Shown here piece by piece: positions 6,737 through 7,672 of a stretch of 7,672 nt of DNA. The position numbers and the translations under genes are program-made. The notes beneath the pieces were generated by a model. That model made no database searches. It saw only the letters and a list, made by a program, of their open reading frames with translations, and was not told the origin of the DNA. Source of the stretch: Betaproteobacteria bacterium (GTDB lineage: Bacteria; Pseudomonadota; Gammaproteobacteria; Burkholderiales; SG8-41); the NCBI GenBank assembly GCA_029883965.1, contig JAOUIN010000111.1, positions 1 through 7,672 of the forward strand, read 5' to 3'. How positions within the stretch are numbered: position 1 is the stretch's first letter; the number at the start of each line of letters is the position of its first letter.

Positions 6737-7204
6737 ATGAAATTAGTGAATGCTTTTCTGTTTGTAATTGCAGCAGTGTTGTCTGTGCCGGCGATAGCTG
6801 CTCAAAACAACGATATGGAAATCCTGCGGGATAAAATAAAAGCGGATAAGAAGCTGGTCGTCGCCGCCAATATGAGTCTCACCGAGAGCGAAGCAAAGGC
6901 TTTCTGGCCGGTGTACGAGGCTTATCAGAATGATCTGATGCAGCTCAACAAGCGCCTGATCAACGTTATCAAAGAGTATGCGGATGCGTACAACAAGGAT
7001 GCCGTGACCGATGCGCTGGCAAAGAAATTGATCAACGAGTCCGTCGCCATTAAGGAAGCCGAAGCCAAGCTCATGCGGTCGTATGTGCCCAAGCTGGAGA
7101 AAGTTTTGGCCGGTGTGAAAATGGCGCGTTATATTCAGATCGAGAACAAGATCAGAGCCGTGGTCGATTATGAACTGGCGGCTAATATTCCTCTGGTCAA
7201 GTAA
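6737..7204 (+). CDS. Small exported helical protein, Spy/LTXXQ-like in appearance
   Basis: The product is 155 residues. Residues 1-21 form a clean signal peptide (MKLVNAFLFVIAAVLSVPAIA, then AQ), so the mature protein of about 134 residues is probably periplasmic. It is almost wholly helical and charged, with no cysteine. The segment NMSLTESEAKAFWPVYEAYQ (45-64) recalls the LTxxE/LTxxQ helix of Spy/CpxP-type periplasmic proteins, which act as chaperones or stress sensors in Gram-negative bacteria; the FWPVY variant is common in uncharacterised relatives. No specific role is claimed. The start is secure: AAGGAAA lies six bases ahead and overlaps the palindrome CCTTAAGG at 6721-6728. The gene is visibly less GC-rich than lolA, rarA and serS. 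It is preceded by an extended -10 promoter and followed by a strong terminator, so it is probably transcribed alone. Confidence 0.85.
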   Translation: MKLVNAFLFVIAAVLSVPAIAAQNNDMEILRDKIKADKKLVVAANMSLTESEAKAFWPVYEAYQNDLMQLNKRLINVIKEYADAYNKDAVTDALAKKLINESVAIKEAEAKLMRSYVPKLEKVLAGVKMARYIQIENKIRAVVDYELAANIPLVK

Positions 7205-7222
7205 TCAGTTTGTAGCTGATAT

Positions 7223-7274
7223 CCCGTTTTTCTAGCGGGCTGCCACAGCACTCCGGTTAGCTGAGTCGTGGCAG
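7223..7274 (+). repeat. Two small hairpins after the helical protein gene
   Basis: CCCGTT/AGCGGG (one T-G pair) folds around TTTCT at 7223-7239. Next, CTGCCAC (7240-7246) pairs with GTGGCAG (7268-7274) across 21 bases that contain a further ACTC/GAGT match. Both lie between the stop codon and the main terminator and may stabilise the 3' end of the message. Confidence 0.4.
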
Positions 7275-7285
7275 GGAAATGTAAA

Positions 7286-7322
7286 GGGGCGCGGTGCAGT
7301 TGCACCGCGCCCCTGTTTTTTT
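7286..7322 (+). terminator. Strong rho-independent terminator, possibly bidirectional
   Basis: GGGGCGCGGTGCA (7286-7298) and its exact complement (7301-7313) make a GC-rich stem with a very tight loop, followed by a T-run at 7316-7322. It ends transcription of the gene at 6737. The minus-strand efflux gene stops at 7336, so the same hairpin is its first downstream structure; on that strand the stem is followed only by TTTAC, a weaker T-run. Confidence 0.93.
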
Positions 7323-7335
7323 CCGATCTCCTGAA

Positions 7336-7672
7336 TCAGTTTTTATCGGTTGCCATGATTTGGGGTTGTGGCGTGAGCTTGTCCGCTTCGCTGATCCAGC
7401 CGCCCCCTACAGCTTTGTAAACGTTGACGAGCTGGGTGTAACGCTCGGACAGTGACCGCACGGCAGTGAGTTCACTTGAAAAGAGTTCGTTTTCTGCGTA
7501 CAGCACTTCCAGGTAGCTCGATGCGCCATTTTCAAACCGCAGGCGCGACAATCGTGCATATTCCCGGAGTGCCTTAACACGCTGTTCCAGCGCCGCAGAT
7601 TCGTCGCGTTTCTTTTGCGAACCGGTCAGTGCATCGTTTGTTTCCCGAAAAGCATTCAGAATGACCTGTTGG
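7336..7672 (-). CDS. Outer-membrane efflux factor (OprM/NodT, TolC-like), C-terminal part
   Basis: The gene enters from the right edge on the minus strand and ends with a TGA at 7336-7338; 111 residues are visible. Outer-membrane factors of this group form trimeric channels that let RND- or MFS-type pumps expel drugs, metals or other compounds. The visible part reads ILNAFRETNDALTG, then a helical stretch with RVKALREYARLSRLRFENG, then SSYLEVLYAENELFSSEL, RYTQLVNVYKAVGGGW and a short polar tail. This is the standard final part of an OprM/NodT protein: the last long coiled-coil helices (R[LF]xxG, then S-Y-L-[ED]-V-L) and the terminal A-L-G-G-G-W-like motif, here AVGGGW. A TTG inside the frame at 7551 is not the start, because the frame stays open with family-typical residues to the window edge. 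Partner pump genes would lie outside. Confidence 0.93.
   Translation of the reverse strand, partial: QQVILNAFRETNDALTGSQKKRDESAALEQRVKALREYARLSRLRFENGASSYLEVLYAENELFSSELTAVRSLSERYTQLVNVYKAVGGGWISEADKLTPQPQIMATDKN

Overview
The window looks like chromosomal DNA from a GC-rich Gram-negative proteobacterium, most likely a betaproteobacterium or a related gammaproteobacterium. Three things point there: the lolA - rarA - serS order, which is a familiar chromosomal neighbourhood in those classes; the outer-membrane machinery (LolA, an OprM/NodT-type outer-membrane factor); and a bacterial tRNA-Ser with an encoded CCA end just after serS. The assignment is an inference from gene order and protein character, not from a database search.

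Left part (1-4763), housekeeping. The 3' end of a small exported BamE/SmpA-like protein overlaps by one base the start of lolA (periplasmic lipoprotein carrier), followed 17 bases later by rarA (AAA+ replication-recombination ATPase). These read as one co-directional unit. A gene on the opposite strand for a LigI-like (2-pyrone-4,6-dicarboxylate lactonase type) amidohydrolase-superfamily enzyme sits between rarA and serS and interrupts the usual run. It is convergent with rarA and divergent from serS, with candidate promoters nearly back to back in the 168-base gap. serS (seryl-tRNA synthetase) is followed 53 bases later by its substrate, tRNA-Ser(CGA).

Middle part (4764-5247), non-coding and structured. 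The tRNA runs directly into a 23-bp terminator hairpin whose left arm includes the last eight bases of the tRNA. After it comes a decayed tandem duplication of about 190 bases (units near 4775-4947 and 4964-5101), which ends in a degenerate copy of the tRNA-Ser 3' end (19 of 24 bases). Several small hairpins lie inside. This is the most unusual DNA in the window and looks like a hotspot of tRNA-anchored duplication or the scar of a lost element.

Right part (5248-7672), accessory. It holds an unrecognised exported 389-residue protein with a His...Cys arrangement reminiscent of permuted NlpC/P60 or DUF4105-like proteins; a 319-base gap with an extended -10 promoter and a leader hairpin; a small, less GC-rich gene for an exported helical protein of Spy/LTXXQ-like appearance; a strong, possibly bidirectional terminator; and the C-terminal end of an outer-membrane efflux factor entering from the right on the minus strand.

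No CRISPR array, transposase, complete insertion sequence or rRNA was seen.
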